A stretch of DNA of 36,865 nt from assembly GCA_031269735.1 (NCBI GenBank), contig JAISYS010000048.1, forward strand, positions 1 through 36,865, given 5' to 3'. The notes beneath the pieces were generated by a model, which saw only the letters and a list, made by a program, of their open reading frames with translations, was not told the origin of the DNA and did not search any database. Source of the DNA: Candidatus Endomicrobiellum cubanum. Its GTDB lineage: Bacteria; Elusimicrobiota; Endomicrobiia; Endomicrobiales; Endomicrobiaceae. This document shows positions 1-7,980 of the stretch, piece by piece. The first letter of the stretch is position 1. Every line of letters starts with the position of its first letter. The translations under genes and the position numbers were made by a program.

Positions 1-92
1 GACCCGCTAAATCCTAGATGCTCTTTCATTTCTTCAAATATCTTGTTCAAATCCTACAAATTCTTTGCTCCCTTCAACTCTTCTTTGTCCAT
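1..92 (-). pseudogene. IS256/Mutator-type transposase remnant (5' end, cut by window edge)
   Basis: On the minus strand an ATG at 92-90 follows a very strong ribosome binding site (AAAGGAGGG, 5 bases ahead). It reads MDKEELKGAKNL, then an in-frame TAG (54-56), then DLNKIFEEMKEHLGFSG to the window edge. IS256-family transposases start with a similar DKEEL...DLN segment and carry an (E)HLG(Y/F) motif some 20-30 residues further on. Here that motif follows almost at once, which suggests an internal deletion as well as the nonsense codon. The assignment rests on these short motifs only. The rest of the gene, if it exists, lies left of the window. No clear terminal inverted repeat was identified in 93-258. 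Confidence 0.45.
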
Positions 93-258
93 CTTTACCC
101 TCCTTTACTTTCTTTATACTAAACGTTCTACACTTTCTTTTTTACATAACAACCCTAATAGTACAGGGTCCTTTAAAGCACTCTCTTTAAGTCAAGAGGG
201 TAAGTTTAGGCAAAAATGTGGGATTGGATGTTGTCAAATGTCAATTTTATTTAAGAAA
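93..258. other. Non-coding stretch between transposase remnant and the YD-like gene
   Basis: I see no credible gene. The short plus-strand ORFs here have no supporting motif and one runs into the coding region on the other strand. The stretch is probably the upstream flank, and perhaps the end, of the decayed insertion sequence. Confidence 0.4.
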
Positions 259-1407
259 TTACATTAATCCTGTAAGATATTTTTTATCTATAAGCCCTGT
301 ATCAACCCATGCTTTAACCATTGCCCCTGTAGGCTCCAAACCATCATCGATTTTTAAAGTTAGTTCTCTTCTTTCATTTTTAAATATTGTAACTTCATTA
401 TTCCTCTTATCCCACACACCAACCATTTGACCTTCATAATATAAGTTTTTACTTATTATTGTATCATTAATCGCAACATACAGAGCTTTTCCGTCGATAT
501 CATACCAAGTTGTCTCATTATTTGTCTTATTAAACGAATACACTAATTTTGAACCACTCCATCCATATTCAGTAATAATAGCGCCAGCCTGATTTCTTGT
601 ATATTGCTGCTTGCCATCTTTATAGTAAGTTGTCTCACCTGTTTTTTTATCATAAGTTTTATCTAAATATACATTACCATTTTTATCTTCTATATATATA
701 TATTCACTAATTATTGCTCCACCTTCATTTTCTATATATTTAGGGTTTTGATTTTCATCATAGTAAGTTTTATTACCATACATATCTATTTTTGTAGTTA
801 ACATATTCTTATCATTATACTCATATTTTGCTGTACGGTTACCTTCATAATCTAAATCATAAATAGCTCTTCCTTTATCATCAAAAACTGTTTTTGCTTT
901 GGTCAACTCATTAACACTAGCAACCATCCTTTTTCCATAAGAGTCATAAACATTTGTTTTAGTAAGATTTTTATCTTTATCATACTCTTTTACTATTTGT
1001 CCGCCAATACCTTTTTCTTTATATGATACAATCTCTCCAAACTCATTTCTAACTTCTGTAATATTTGTACCTATAATACTTTTTTCTTCCTTTTTTAGGT
1101 TCCCTTTAGAATCTACTGTTTTAGACTGACCTGAAAGAGAAAAAGTAACACTGCCATCTTTTGATATGCTTAAAGCAAGACTACCTGTAGTTGTAAAGAA
1201 TTGTCTATTACCTGAAGAATCTGTTGCTTGTACAGGCCTATTAGGAAGAATAGAAACCATATCTTTTGGCTTTGCAAAATTAGTTAAGTCTTCTATAGTT
1301 CTGCCTTCAGGACCTATATTATATGGATTTTGGGAAGGAAGGGCACTAAAACAAGGTCTACTAAAGGAAATTACGAAAGTTAATAATAAAGAACTTATTT
1401 TCTTCAT
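259..1407 (-). CDS. Exported protein with YD/RHS-like repeats, function unknown
   Basis: A 382-residue protein. The start chosen is the ATG at 1407, 7 bases after GAGAGG; an in-frame codon 10 residues upstream lacks such a site. It begins MKKISSLLLTFVISFSRPCF, a basic-plus-hydrophobic signal peptide; a Cys near the end of the segment (FSRPCFS) leaves a lipoprotein possible. The central part (about residues 130-370) carries degenerate repeats of roughly 20-40 residues built around aromatic/acidic/glycine motifs such as YDSYGK, FDDKGRAIYD, YYDENQNP, TTYYKDGKQ and TWYDIDGKA. These resemble the YD repeats of RHS proteins, which form beta-strand shells. No toxin domain or RHS core-end motif is visible, and at this length it is much smaller than true RHS toxins. 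A TATAAT box lies about 30 bases upstream of the start with no good -35. Function is not assigned. Confidence 0.75.
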   Translation of the reverse strand: MKKISSLLLTFVISFSRPCFSALPSQNPYNIGPEGRTIEDLTNFAKPKDMVSILPNRPVQATDSSGNRQFFTTTGSLALSISKDGSVTFSLSGQSKTVDSKGNLKKEEKSIIGTNITEVRNEFGEIVSYKEKGIGGQIVKEYDKDKNLTKTNVYDSYGKRMVASVNELTKAKTVFDDKGRAIYDLDYEGNRTAKYEYNDKNMLTTKIDMYGNKTYYDENQNPKYIENEGGAIISEYIYIEDKNGNVYLDKTYDKKTGETTYYKDGKQQYTRNQAGAIITEYGWSGSKLVYSFNKTNNETTWYDIDGKALYVAINDTIISKNLYYEGQMVGVWDKRNNEVTIFKNERRELTLKIDDGLEPTGAMVKAWVDTGLIDKKYLTGLM

Positions 1408-1547
1408 AATTTTACCTCTCTTTTCTTTCCTTACCAATATTATAATAAAACTAATGGAAATCTACTATAGAAGATGTAAAAAATATGAAAACACATATAA
1501 GCAAATAAAAATCATCTGATTATGTACAATAATAGTTGTCTTTATTT

Positions 1548-1955
1548 TTATAATTCAAAATTTACAACACTAATCTTCATTCTTATTTTATTGCCATTTA
1601 TAGTTGTATCTTCAGTTCCTTCTTGTAAATTCTCTGGCGCTAAAATGTTTCCAAAAATAGTAGCCTTTTTGTTTAAGTTTTCTTTGAGTTGTTCAAGCTT
1701 GTCACCAACTAAAATATAATACAGGTCATTATCACCTTTTAGATATATTAACTCTTTTCCAGTATCTTTTTTAATTACACCCTTGACTTTTATCATAAAC
1801 TCTGCTGTTGAGGAAGTTATAGTATTTTGCATTGATTTAGAGGATCTCATATATTTGGCTACTATTACTGGACCTAACGCAACAAAAATAGCTAGTATAG
1901 CAATTATTATTCCAAGCACAATCCACTTCTTTTTTGTGTTTGTTGACGGCTCCAT
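1548..1955 (-). CDS. Small membrane-anchored protein, function unknown
   Basis: A 135-residue protein. After a short basic N-terminus (MEPSTNTKKK) one hydrophobic segment at about residues 11-33 should anchor it in the inner membrane. The remaining 100 residues form a soluble, strand-rich domain with phrases such as VKGVIKKDTGKELIYLKG and ATIFGNIL, which suggests a small beta-barrel or OB-like fold, but I do not recognise the family. The start is supported by GGGGGAGG about 9 bases upstream. A weak promoter (TTGAAA, 15-base spacer, TATAAT at 2014-2019) overlaps the end of yqeY, so it may have its own transcript. Gene existence is fairly certain; function is unknown. Confidence 0.75.
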   Translation of the reverse strand: MEPSTNTKKKWIVLGIIIAILAIFVALGPVIVAKYMRSSKSMQNTITSSTAEFMIKVKGVIKKDTGKELIYLKGDNDLYYILVGDKLEQLKENLNKKATIFGNILAPENLQEGTEDTTINGNKIRMKISVVNFEL

Positions 1956-2026
1956 AACAAAATACCTCCCCCTATTGAATTAATACAAAACTTATTTATT
2001 TGAGCATGCAATTATTATAACATTTT

Positions 2027-2473
2027 TTATTTACTTTCAATAGTCTTTTTAACCATTTGAGAAATACGCTTACCATCAGCTTGGCCATTTACAGCAATAA
2101 CAGTTGCTTTCATAACTGCACCAAAACTTTTATCATCAGATTCCCTGTATATTCTTTCAATCTTACTAAACAATTCTTCATCAGACATTTCTTTAGGAAG
2201 ATATTGCTGTATAATTTGCATCTCGTTACTTTCTTTTTCTATCAAATCATTACGCCCAGCTTTTTGGAAACTCTCTATAGATTCTTTACGTTTTTTTAAT
2301 TCAGCTCTTAAAATTTTTACAACTTCATTGTCATCTATTTTTATATTTTTCATATCACGAATATTTATTTCGTTTAAAATTCCTCTTACAACGTTGAGTT
2401 TTTCCAATTCTTTGGATTTCATATATTTAATTAAGTCTAATTTTAACTTTTTTATCATTTCAGTATCAAACAT
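2027..2473 (-). CDS. yqeY: GatB/YqeY domain protein
   Basis: A 148-residue protein of the YqeY family, the free-standing version of the tRNA-binding tail domain of the GatB subunit of Asp/Glu-tRNA amidotransferase. Family features seen: a helical N-terminal half with LKLDLIKYMKSKELEKLNVVR, the EVVKILRAELKKRKESIESF stretch, then QIIQQYLPKEMSDEEL and the C-terminal FGAVMKATVIAVNGQADGKR region typical of the last third. Length is normal. The ATG at 2473 is preferred because GGAGAG lies 5 bases ahead; the in-frame codon 7 residues upstream has none. Transcription probably starts near 2500 from the promoter at 2507-2535, divergent from tRNA-Gln. The precise cellular role of free YqeY is not well established. 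Confidence 0.93.
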   Translation of the reverse strand: MFDTEMIKKLKLDLIKYMKSKELEKLNVVRGILNEINIRDMKNIKIDDNEVVKILRAELKKRKESIESFQKAGRNDLIEKESNEMQIIQQYLPKEMSDEELFSKIERIYRESDDKSFGAVMKATVIAVNGQADGKRISQMVKKTIESK

Positions 2474-2506
2474 TTTATCTCTCCATACTAACAATATTTA
2501 TAGTGT

Positions 2507-2535
2507 ATTATATAAAATGAAAATGTATTTGCCAA
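2507..2535 (-). promoter_or_regulatory. Sigma70-like promoter for yqeY
   Basis: Reading the minus strand: TTGGCA (2535-2530), a 17-base spacer, TATAAT (2512-2507). The expected transcript start near 2500 gives a short leader to the yqeY ATG at 2473. The -35 box shares five bases with that of the divergent tRNA-Gln promoter. Confidence 0.65.
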
Positions 2536-2557
2536 TCTAACGACTTTTTGTTATAAT
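2529..2557 (+). promoter_or_regulatory. Sigma70-like promoter for tRNA-Gln
   Basis: TTGCCA (2529-2534), a 17-base spacer, TATAAT (2552-2557) on the plus strand. The predicted start near 2564 lies about 14 bases before the mature tRNA-Gln 5' end. Confidence 0.7.
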
Positions 2558-2577
2558 TTTTTACAAAATTAAACATT

Positions 2578-2650
2578 TGCCCGATGGTGTAATTGGTAAC
2601 ACGTCTGCCTCTGGAGCAGAAGTCTCCTGGTTCGAGTCCAGGTCGGGCAG
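2578..2650 (+). tRNA. tRNA-Gln (anticodon CUG)
   Basis: A 73-base cloverleaf: acceptor arms TGCCCGA (2578-2584) and TCGGGCA (2643-2649) pair fully; the T arm CCTGG-TTCGAGT-CCAGG is perfect; the anticodon stem TCTGC/GCAGA holds the loop CTCTGGA, so the anticodon is CTG, reading CAG (Gln). A U1-A72 first pair and a G73 discriminator agree with glutamine identity. CCA is not encoded, so a CCA-adding enzyme must finish it. It is the only plus-strand gene in the window. Confidence 0.95.
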
Positions 2651-2784
2651 TTTATTTGGTCGCCATAACTGTCCTTGTGTTAAGGGGCCCTTAATGAATG
2701 CAGGGTAATATCATTTTTAACCCCTCAGTATCTAAAAAGAAGCAGTAGGATATGTTAAATTTTGGCCCAATCGAATGTTGAGCC
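2651..2784. other. Non-coding spacer with a near-perfect palindrome
   Basis: Nothing gene-like. At 2680-2694 TTAAGGG, one G, CCCTTAA forms a 7-bp palindrome. It is not followed by a T-tract on either strand, so it is not an obvious terminator. Confidence 0.4.
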
Positions 2785-4101
2785 CTATTTATTCTTTTCA
2801 ATTACTTCCCAACGTCCACCTTTGTCAGGACCTACTCGGCGAATTTTCTGCTGTTTTTTGAGTTTTGTCATATTCTTCTTTGCACCTGCATAAGTAAGAC
2901 CTATTGCTTCTGAAAGTTCTTGTATTGTTATGTACGGTTTTTTGAATACTATTTCAAGAACTTTCTGGTCACTTTTCTGGTCACTTTTTATATCGGTTTT
3001 CTTGATACTTTCTTTGTCTATATTTTTATCAAATCTTAGAGATAATCTTAAACCCGACTGAGTAATCTGAAAGGCTTTGCGACCATACAAGCCGACAATG
3101 TATGGAATTCCTGAACCTAAATGTTCAACAAGTTCCAAATCTTGAAATATTCTCATAATGCCAGGATTACGTGGAGTAGAACGACCTGTAAAAAACTCTT
3201 CCTCTGACATCAACTCAAATATATTTCCATAAGTCGTTATTTCAAATCTGTCTTCAAATATTTCAAAAATAGGAGTGTCTTCTCGAGAATAATCATTATG
3301 GACAAAGGCATTTATTATCGCTTCGCGCAGAGCATTTTTATCTACATATTTTTTATCTAAACGCGGTTTTAAACCCTGCTTTTTTGACTGTGTAATATTG
3401 GCTACGTCAAGCCTTATTTGGACTTTATTTAACGCCGTAAGTAAACATTGGTCACCGTATTCTTCTTTTTAAAAAGATTTCAAAGTTCTGTCTTTACCTG
3501 TCCACTGAGCAAGCCTGATTGAAATTCTGTTTTTATCAGCAAACATATACGCCATTTGATTATATTTAGCATTAGCTGTCAATAATTTCAGATTTTCCGC
3601 AAAATGTTCATTCAATTGTTTGCCCTTTTCGGCATAATAAATTTTGAGCTGTTCAAATGTTAAATCTTGCATTCTTGCAGGAATATTCTCTAACGACATA
3701 GGATGACGTTTAGACATAAGTTTATTTATCATCTCTTCTGTCATAGGTTGCGAAGCCGAGCCAACGCGGATAAAACAACCAGATTCAGAACGCCCTTTCT
3801 GTTTTATGTAATAAGGAATTTCTGCTCCACTTGCAAGGTTTATTACGATTATTGTTTTACCGTCTTTTACTTGAGTGAAAATATCAAACATCCCCATTAT
3901 GCTTGGACGTATATTATCTTTAAGTCTGTCTTTGATTTTTAACTGAATTTCATCAGGGTTGCTCACGCCTAAAATTGAGCCGTCATTCCTAACACCGATA
4001 TAAATATCGCCACCTTTAGAATTAAGAAAAGCAACTGCTTCTTTTTCAAGATCTTCTGTAAGTTTTTCCTTGTATTCTATGCGATTTGTTTCAAGATTCA
4101 T
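2785..4101 (-). pseudogene. AlbA_2 / RecG-like (Schlafen-type) regulator, interrupted by one in-frame stop
   Basis: One reading frame runs from the ATG at 4101 to the stop at 2785 with a single internal TAA (3471-3469). Before it lies an AlbA_2 domain (residues about 1-130: ETNRIEYKEKLTEDLEKEAVAFLNS, GGDIYIGV, RVGSASQPM); after it the frame continues with KEEYGDQ, ALREAIINAFVHNDYS, the PRNPGIMRIFQDLELVEHLGSG segment of the HATPase_c_4-like RecG-related C-terminal domain, and a winged-helix end (ITIQELSEAIGLTYAGAKKNM). All family landmarks are present in order, so only the nonsense codon breaks the gene. SD AGGTGAGG supports the ATG start rather than the GTG four codons upstream. Such proteins are usually DNA- or RNA-binding regulators in accessory regions. 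The downstream part has its own internal ATG (3213) but no reason to be a separate gene. Readthrough or a sequencing error cannot be excluded. Confidence 0.8.
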
Positions 4102-4214
4102 TTTGATCCTCACCTCTCAATAGAGACAAAACTCTATCCTTACATATTTTACTAGTGTCCATCACAGGATAAAATATTACAATATCAATTAATAAATTCA
4201 ATATAACTTCTTTT

Positions 4215-4676
4215 CTAAATCTGCGAGTATAGATTTATCATTTCTATAGCATTCATTGCAGCTTCAGAACCTTTGTTACCTGCTTTTGTCCCAGCACGCT
4301 CTATAGCTTGTTCTATAGAATCTGTAGTTAAAATGCCAAAAATTACAGGCACTTTACTATTAAATCCAGCTAAAGCAACTCCTTTTGAAACTTCTGAACA
4401 TACATAATCAAAATGAGAGGTAGCTCCCTTTATAACACAACCTAAACAAATTACAGCATCAAACTTTTCAGAATCTACAATTTTTTTTGCTAGAGGCGGA
4501 ATTTCAAAAGCTCCGGGAACCCAAAAAATGGAAATATCATTATCAGATACAGAATGTCTTTTAAGAATATCTTCTGCTCCATTTATTAATTTGGTTGTTA
4601 TAAATTCATTAAATCTAGAAACAACTATTGCAAACTTTTTACCCTCTGCTTTAAACTGACCACTAATAACTTTCAT
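4215..4676 (-). CDS. ribH: 6,7-dimethyl-8-ribityllumazine synthase
   Basis: Joins 5-amino-6-ribitylamino-uracil and 3,4-dihydroxy-2-butanone 4-phosphate to make lumazine, the penultimate step to riboflavin; usually a cytosolic 60-mer or smaller oligomer. At 153 residues it has normal family length. Seen: VSRFNEFIT near the N-terminus, [23 protein letters not shown] with the active-site His, FGILTTDS and [14 protein letters not shown]. The start at 4676 follows GGGAG by 7 bases; an in-frame codon 9 residues upstream has weaker support. It is the last gene of the rib operon, about 95 bases after ribBA, and it should share control by the FMN riboswitch. Confidence 0.97.
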   Translation of the reverse strand: MKVISGQFKAEGKKFAIVVSRFNEFITTKLINGAEDILKRHSVSDNDISIFWVPGAFEIPPLAKKIVDSEKFDAVICLGCVIKGATSHFDYVCSEVSKGVALAGFNSKVPVIFGILTTDSIEQAIERAGTKAGNKGSEAAMNAIEMINLYSQI

Positions 4677-4770
4677 AATATTTCTCCCTTTATACAAACT
4701 CAAATAAGTTAATGTTTTTAGAGACCTTTAGTATATAAAACCTCTGGGTTATTAAAACTCATCCTTAAAT

Positions 4771-6000
4771 TTACATAATATTTAATAAATGCCCTAACTT
4801 TTCTTTTTTAGTATTCAAATATTTTTTGTTAGATTTATTTGATTTAATTTCAATAGGAACTCTATTTGCAACTTTTAAACCATATCCTCGAAGACCTACT
4901 ATTTTTTTAGGATTGTTTGTCATAAGGTTTATACTTTTTATACCAAGACATGCTAATATTTGAGCTCCTATGCCATAATCTCTTAAATCTGGAGCAAAAC
5001 CCAAAGCTAAGTTTGCTTCTACAGTATCCATACCCTTTTCTTGGAGTTCATAAGCTTTTAATTTATTAGCCAGTCCTATACCTCTACCCTCTTGATGCAT
5101 ATATAAAACAACCCCTTGTCCTGCCTGTTCTATAAAAGTTAACGCCTTTTCCAGCTGATCGCCACAATCACATCTTAAAGAATGAAAAATATCTCCAGTT
5201 TCACATGAGGAGTGTACTCTTACTAAAACATTTTTCTTGTTTTTAACATCACCTTTTATTACAGCCAAATGAGAATTTCCTGTTATCAAATCTTCAAATA
5301 AAGTAAGTTTAAATTCTCCAAATTTTGTAGGAAAACAAACACTTACAATTTCTTTTACAACTGTTTCTTTACTACGTCTATACGCAACAAGCTCTTCAAT
5401 GGTTACAATTTTAAGTTTATGTTTTTTAGCAAATTTCAATAAATCTGGCATTCTTGCCATAGTACCATCGTCATTGATTATTTCACATATTACACCAGCT
5501 GGATAAAGCCCTGCCATTTGAGCCAAATCTACAGCAGCCTCAGTATGTCCAGTACGTGTTAGAACCCCTCCATCTTTACATTTTAAAGGGAAAATATGGC
5601 CTGGTTTAGCAAAATCGTTTGGATCAGCTGTTTCGTCTATAAGTCTTTTGACAGTTGCAGCTCTATCGTAAGCAGAAATACCTGTTGAAGTGCCAATTTT
5701 ACAATCCACAGAAACCGTAAACGAACAACCTTTCTGCTCTGTAGAAATATTAACCATGTCATCTATCTTAAGCTTTTGAAGTCTTTCTTTTTGCATTGGC
5801 ACACAGATAAGTCCCCTTGCAAATTTTGACATAAAATTTATTTTTTCAGGAGTGATTGTGTGAGCCGCACAAACTAAATCGCCTTCATTTTCCCTATTTG
5901 GATCATCTACAACAATTACCATTTTGCCAGATTTAATTTCTTTTATAGCATTTTTTACTGACACAAAATTTTGTTCCTTTTTCATATTAAATAAATCCAT
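4771..6000 (-). CDS. ribBA: Bifunctional DHBP synthase / GTP cyclohydrolase II
   Basis: Supplies both riboflavin precursors: the N-terminal half converts ribulose 5-phosphate to 3,4-dihydroxy-2-butanone 4-phosphate and the C-terminal half opens GTP. DHBP synthase (about residues 12-205) shows [12 protein letters not shown] with metal-binding acidic residues, [10 protein letters not shown] and [12 protein letters not shown] cyclohydrolase II (about 210-405) shows [10 protein letters not shown] and [10 protein letters not shown] with the three zinc cysteines, HQEGRGIGL, and [12 protein letters not shown] with the catalytic region. Both halves look intact at 409 residues. The start is ambiguous: the ATG at 6000 (overlapping ribE by 14 bases, AAGGA very close) or the ATG at 5985, which touches the ribE stop. 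Third gene of the operon. Confidence 0.97.
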   Translation of the reverse strand: MDLFNMKKEQNFVSVKNAIKEIKSGKMVIVVDDPNRENEGDLVCAAHTITPEKINFMSKFARGLICVPMQKERLQKLKIDDMVNISTEQKGCSFTVSVDCKIGTSTGISAYDRAATVKRLIDETADPNDFAKPGHIFPLKCKDGGVLTRTGHTEAAVDLAQMAGLYPAGVICEIINDDGTMARMPDLLKFAKKHKLKIVTIEELVAYRRSKETVVKEIVSVCFPTKFGEFKLTLFEDLITGNSHLAVIKGDVKNKKNVLVRVHSSCETGDIFHSLRCDCGDQLEKALTFIEQAGQGVVLYMHQEGRGIGLANKLKAYELQEKGMDTVEANLALGFAPDLRDYGIGAQILACLGIKSINLMTNNPKKIVGLRGYGLKVANRVPIEIKSNKSNKKYLNTKKEKLGHLLNIM

Positions 6001-6604
6001 TTCCTTTTAACATTTCAATACTAATGCTACCTGATCTTTCATTTATAAATTTTTTTACATATTTTGACAGTATGTCAATTTCTATGTTTGCTTCATCATT
6101 ATTCTTTTTCAGACTAAAAATTGTACTGACAAATGTTTCTGGTATAATAAAAACTTCAAACCCAAAATCATATACTTTTGATACTGTAAGACTAACACCA
6201 TCAATTGCAACAGAACATTTTGTTATCATAAAATTAAGAAAATTTTCTTTACAATTAAAAAGCACTTGATAAAAATTGTCAATTTTTTTTATATCTCTTA
6301 TTTGTACCGTTCCATCAACATGACCACTTACAATATGACCTCCAAGTCTTGATGAAAATTGTAAAGCCCTCTCCAAATTTACCCTTGAATTGATTACTAA
6401 TTTAGAAAGAGCTGTGTTCTTATTTGTATAAGGGCTATAATCTGCAACAAAACTATTTGCTTTTACTATAGCCGCAGTTAAACATACTCCATTGACGGCA
6501 ATACTGTCACCTTTTTTTATCTCTTTTAAAGATGTTCCTATTTCTATTTGAGAACTAAAAATATTTTTTACTATACCGATATCTTCAATTAAACCTGTAA
6601 ACAT
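5987..6604 (-). CDS. ribE: Riboflavin synthase alpha subunit
   Basis: Dismutates two lumazine molecules into riboflavin plus the pyrimidine substrate of RibH. The 205-residue protein begins with the hallmark [10 protein letters not shown] and holds two lumazine-binding barrels in tandem: repeat one with AVNGVCLTA, repeat two with [12 protein letters not shown] and [12 protein letters not shown]. The length is normal. It starts 3 bases after the ribD stop and overlaps the start of ribBA, so it is translationally coupled to both. Confidence 0.97.
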   Translation of the reverse strand: MFTGLIEDIGIVKNIFSSQIEIGTSLKEIKKGDSIAVNGVCLTAAIVKANSFVADYSPYTNKNTALSKLVINSRVNLERALQFSSRLGGHIVSGHVDGTVQIRDIKKIDNFYQVLFNCKENFLNFMITKCSVAIDGVSLTVSKVYDFGFEVFIIPETFVSTIFSLKKNNDEANIEIDILSKYVKKFINERSGSISIEMLKGNGFI

Positions 6605-6606
6605 TT

Positions 6607-7683
6607 TTAACCCTTGCTTTTCCCAATTTTACCTTTTATAAAAAAATCAATGCCTATTTTTTTTACTTGCATTTTTTTTATATTTAAACTTTCAGATATT
6701 CTTTTTACACCCTGACCACCAACAACTGGGATTGATGTTTTTCCACCTATTATTTTTGGAGCAATAAAAAAATATATGTCATCTACACTTTTTGAAAACA
6801 GTGCTGAAGCAATAATTTCACCCCCTCCTTCTATTAAGATTCTTTTTATTGAAAAAGAATTCAGTCTTTCAATTATTAAATTAAAATTTCTTTTTGACGC
6901 TTCAATATTTATTGGAGTAAGTATTACTCCCTCTTTTTTAAAATGTTTTGGAATTTTTGAAATATTCTTATCATAAAAAATTATTGTATTTGCTCGATTA
7001 TTAAACAATTTATAAGATTTTGGCAGTTCCAGCTTAGGATCTATGACAACCCTTATTGGATTTTTTAGATTTTTATTATGTGACGTAAGCAATGGATTAT
7101 CTTTAAGTGCTGTATTTTTGCCAACCAAAACAGCATCATATAAAGTTCTCATTTTGTACACTAAATTTCTTGCCTTTTGAGAAGTTATCCATTTAGAATC
7201 ATAGCATCTGGTTGCTATCTTACCATCTAAAGTCATTGCGGCTTTAATAGAAACTAAAGGTTTTACTTTTAAATGTCTCAAATAATCTTTTATTAAAATT
7301 GTTGATTTTTTTTTTAAAAGTCCCTCATGAACTTCTATGCCATTTTTTTCTAAAAATTCCTTTGTCCCAAAATTTTTCTTATCTTTTACAGCATAAAAAA
7401 CTCTTTTTATTTTGGCATTTACAATTGCAAGTGCACAAGGTGGACACTTCCCATAACTATTGCAAGGTTCTAAAGTAACATACAAATCAGCACCTTTTGC
7501 ATTTTTACCTGCACATTCAATAGCATTTATTTCAGCATGCTTTCCACCAAAATATTTATGCCAACCTCTACCAACAATTTTGTCATCTTTAACTACTACA
7601 CAGCCAACTTGCGGGTTAGGAAAAACTTTAGGCTCACCCTTTCTTGCAAGATTTATTGCTATTTGCATATATTTACTATTCAT
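6607..7683 (-). CDS. ribD: Bifunctional pyrimidine deaminase/reductase
   Basis: Performs the deamination and side-chain reduction steps between GTP opening and lumazine. The deaminase half (residues about 1-145) has HAE and PCNSYGKCPPC, giving the His/Glu and two zinc cysteines; the usual PCxHxGxTPPC is altered (His to Ser, Thr to Cys), though the zinc ligands are kept. The reductase half (about 145-355) has SIKAAMTLDGKIA, DAVLVGKNTALKDNP and the ILIEGGGE glycine-rich NADPH motif. First gene of the rib operon. Its SD (GAGG, 7700-7697) is 13 bases from the ATG and sits in the 3' arm of the terminator hairpin, so folding would also hide it. Confidence 0.96.
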   Translation of the reverse strand: MNSKYMQIAINLARKGEPKVFPNPQVGCVVVKDDKIVGRGWHKYFGGKHAEINAIECAGKNAKGADLYVTLEPCNSYGKCPPCALAIVNAKIKRVFYAVKDKKNFGTKEFLEKNGIEVHEGLLKKKSTILIKDYLRHLKVKPLVSIKAAMTLDGKIATRCYDSKWITSQKARNLVYKMRTLYDAVLVGKNTALKDNPLLTSHNKNLKNPIRVVIDPKLELPKSYKLFNNRANTIIFYDKNISKIPKHFKKEGVILTPINIEASKRNFNLIIERLNSFSIKRILIEGGGEIIASALFSKSVDDIYFFIAPKIIGGKTSIPVVGGQGVKRISESLNIKKMQVKKIGIDFFIKGKIGKSKG

Positions 7684-7719
7684 AAAAATAAAAAAACCTC
7701 AAAAATATTATTTTCGGGG
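7684..7719 (-). terminator. Riboswitch-controlled intrinsic terminator ahead of ribD
   Basis: On the minus strand CCCCGAAAA (7719-7711), loop TAATA, TTTTTGAGG (7705-7697), then T7-A-T5 directly before the ribD ATG. The stem has one C-A mismatch and one G-U pair. The 5' arm can alternatively pair seven bases with TTCGGGG (7923-7917) at the riboswitch 5' end, giving a plausible antiterminator. Confidence 0.75.
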
Positions 7720-7740
7720 CTTAAATAAATTATTGTTCTT

Positions 7741-7925
7741 CTCTTGTCCGGACTAAAGCAAAAATAGTTAATTTACAATATTTTAGTAAACTATTATTGC
7801 TATCACCGTCGGCACTAGGTTTACACTAGTTCAGTCTGCATAAAAATGCAGAGTCGCAGGCTTAAAAGAATTTCTTTATCACTGCCGGTAAGGAATAAGG
7901 CAATACCTTTCACCTTCCCCGAAGA
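7741..7925 (-). promoter_or_regulatory. FMN riboswitch (RFN element)
   Basis: Read on the minus strand, the conserved RFN blocks appear in order: ATCTTCGGGG and AAGGTGAAAGG at the 5' side, CTTACCGGCAGTGAT, AAGCCTGCGA, a short hairpin (CTGCA...TGCAG), GAACTAGTGTAAACCTAGTGC, CCGACGGTGATAGC, and AGTCCGGAC followed by AAGAGAAGAAC closing P1. This matches the FMN aptamer that senses flavin mononucleotide and turns off riboflavin genes when FMN is plentiful. It lies between a promoter and the terminator ahead of ribD, and should control ribD-ribE-ribBA-ribH. A longer, AT-rich P6-like arm (about 7755-7800) separates the last two conserved blocks. Confidence 0.96.
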
Positions 7926-7942
7926 TTTACGTTTATGTGCAT

Positions 7943-7971
7943 ATTTTATTTATTTTTTTTAGACCAGTCAA
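7943..7971 (-). promoter_or_regulatory. Sigma70-like promoter of the riboflavin operon
   Basis: TTGACT (7971-7966), 17-base spacer, TAAAAT (7948-7943) on the minus strand. A start near 7936 places the riboswitch about 10 bases into the transcript. The promoter begins only 10 bases past the autotransporter stop codon. Confidence 0.75.
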
Positions 7972-7980
7972 ATATTTTAC

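Noticed and set aside
43-430. Two plus-strand ORFs of about 70 codons
   Set aside because: They run antisense to the transposase remnant and to the YD-like gene, and their sequence is low-complexity Phe/Leu/Ser.
1166-1519. 117-codon plus-strand ORF
   Set aside because: Antisense of the signal-peptide and N-terminal coding region of the YD-like gene; no family signature.
2680-2694. Palindrome TTAAGGG-G-CCCTTAA as tRNA-Gln terminator
   Set aside because: No T-tract follows on the plus strand, and it starts 30 bases past the tRNA; it may be chance or a binding site.
3469-3471. Programmed readthrough of the TAA in the AlbA_2 gene
   Set aside because: TAA is the least readthrough-prone stop and no stimulatory structure is evident; gene decay explains it more simply.
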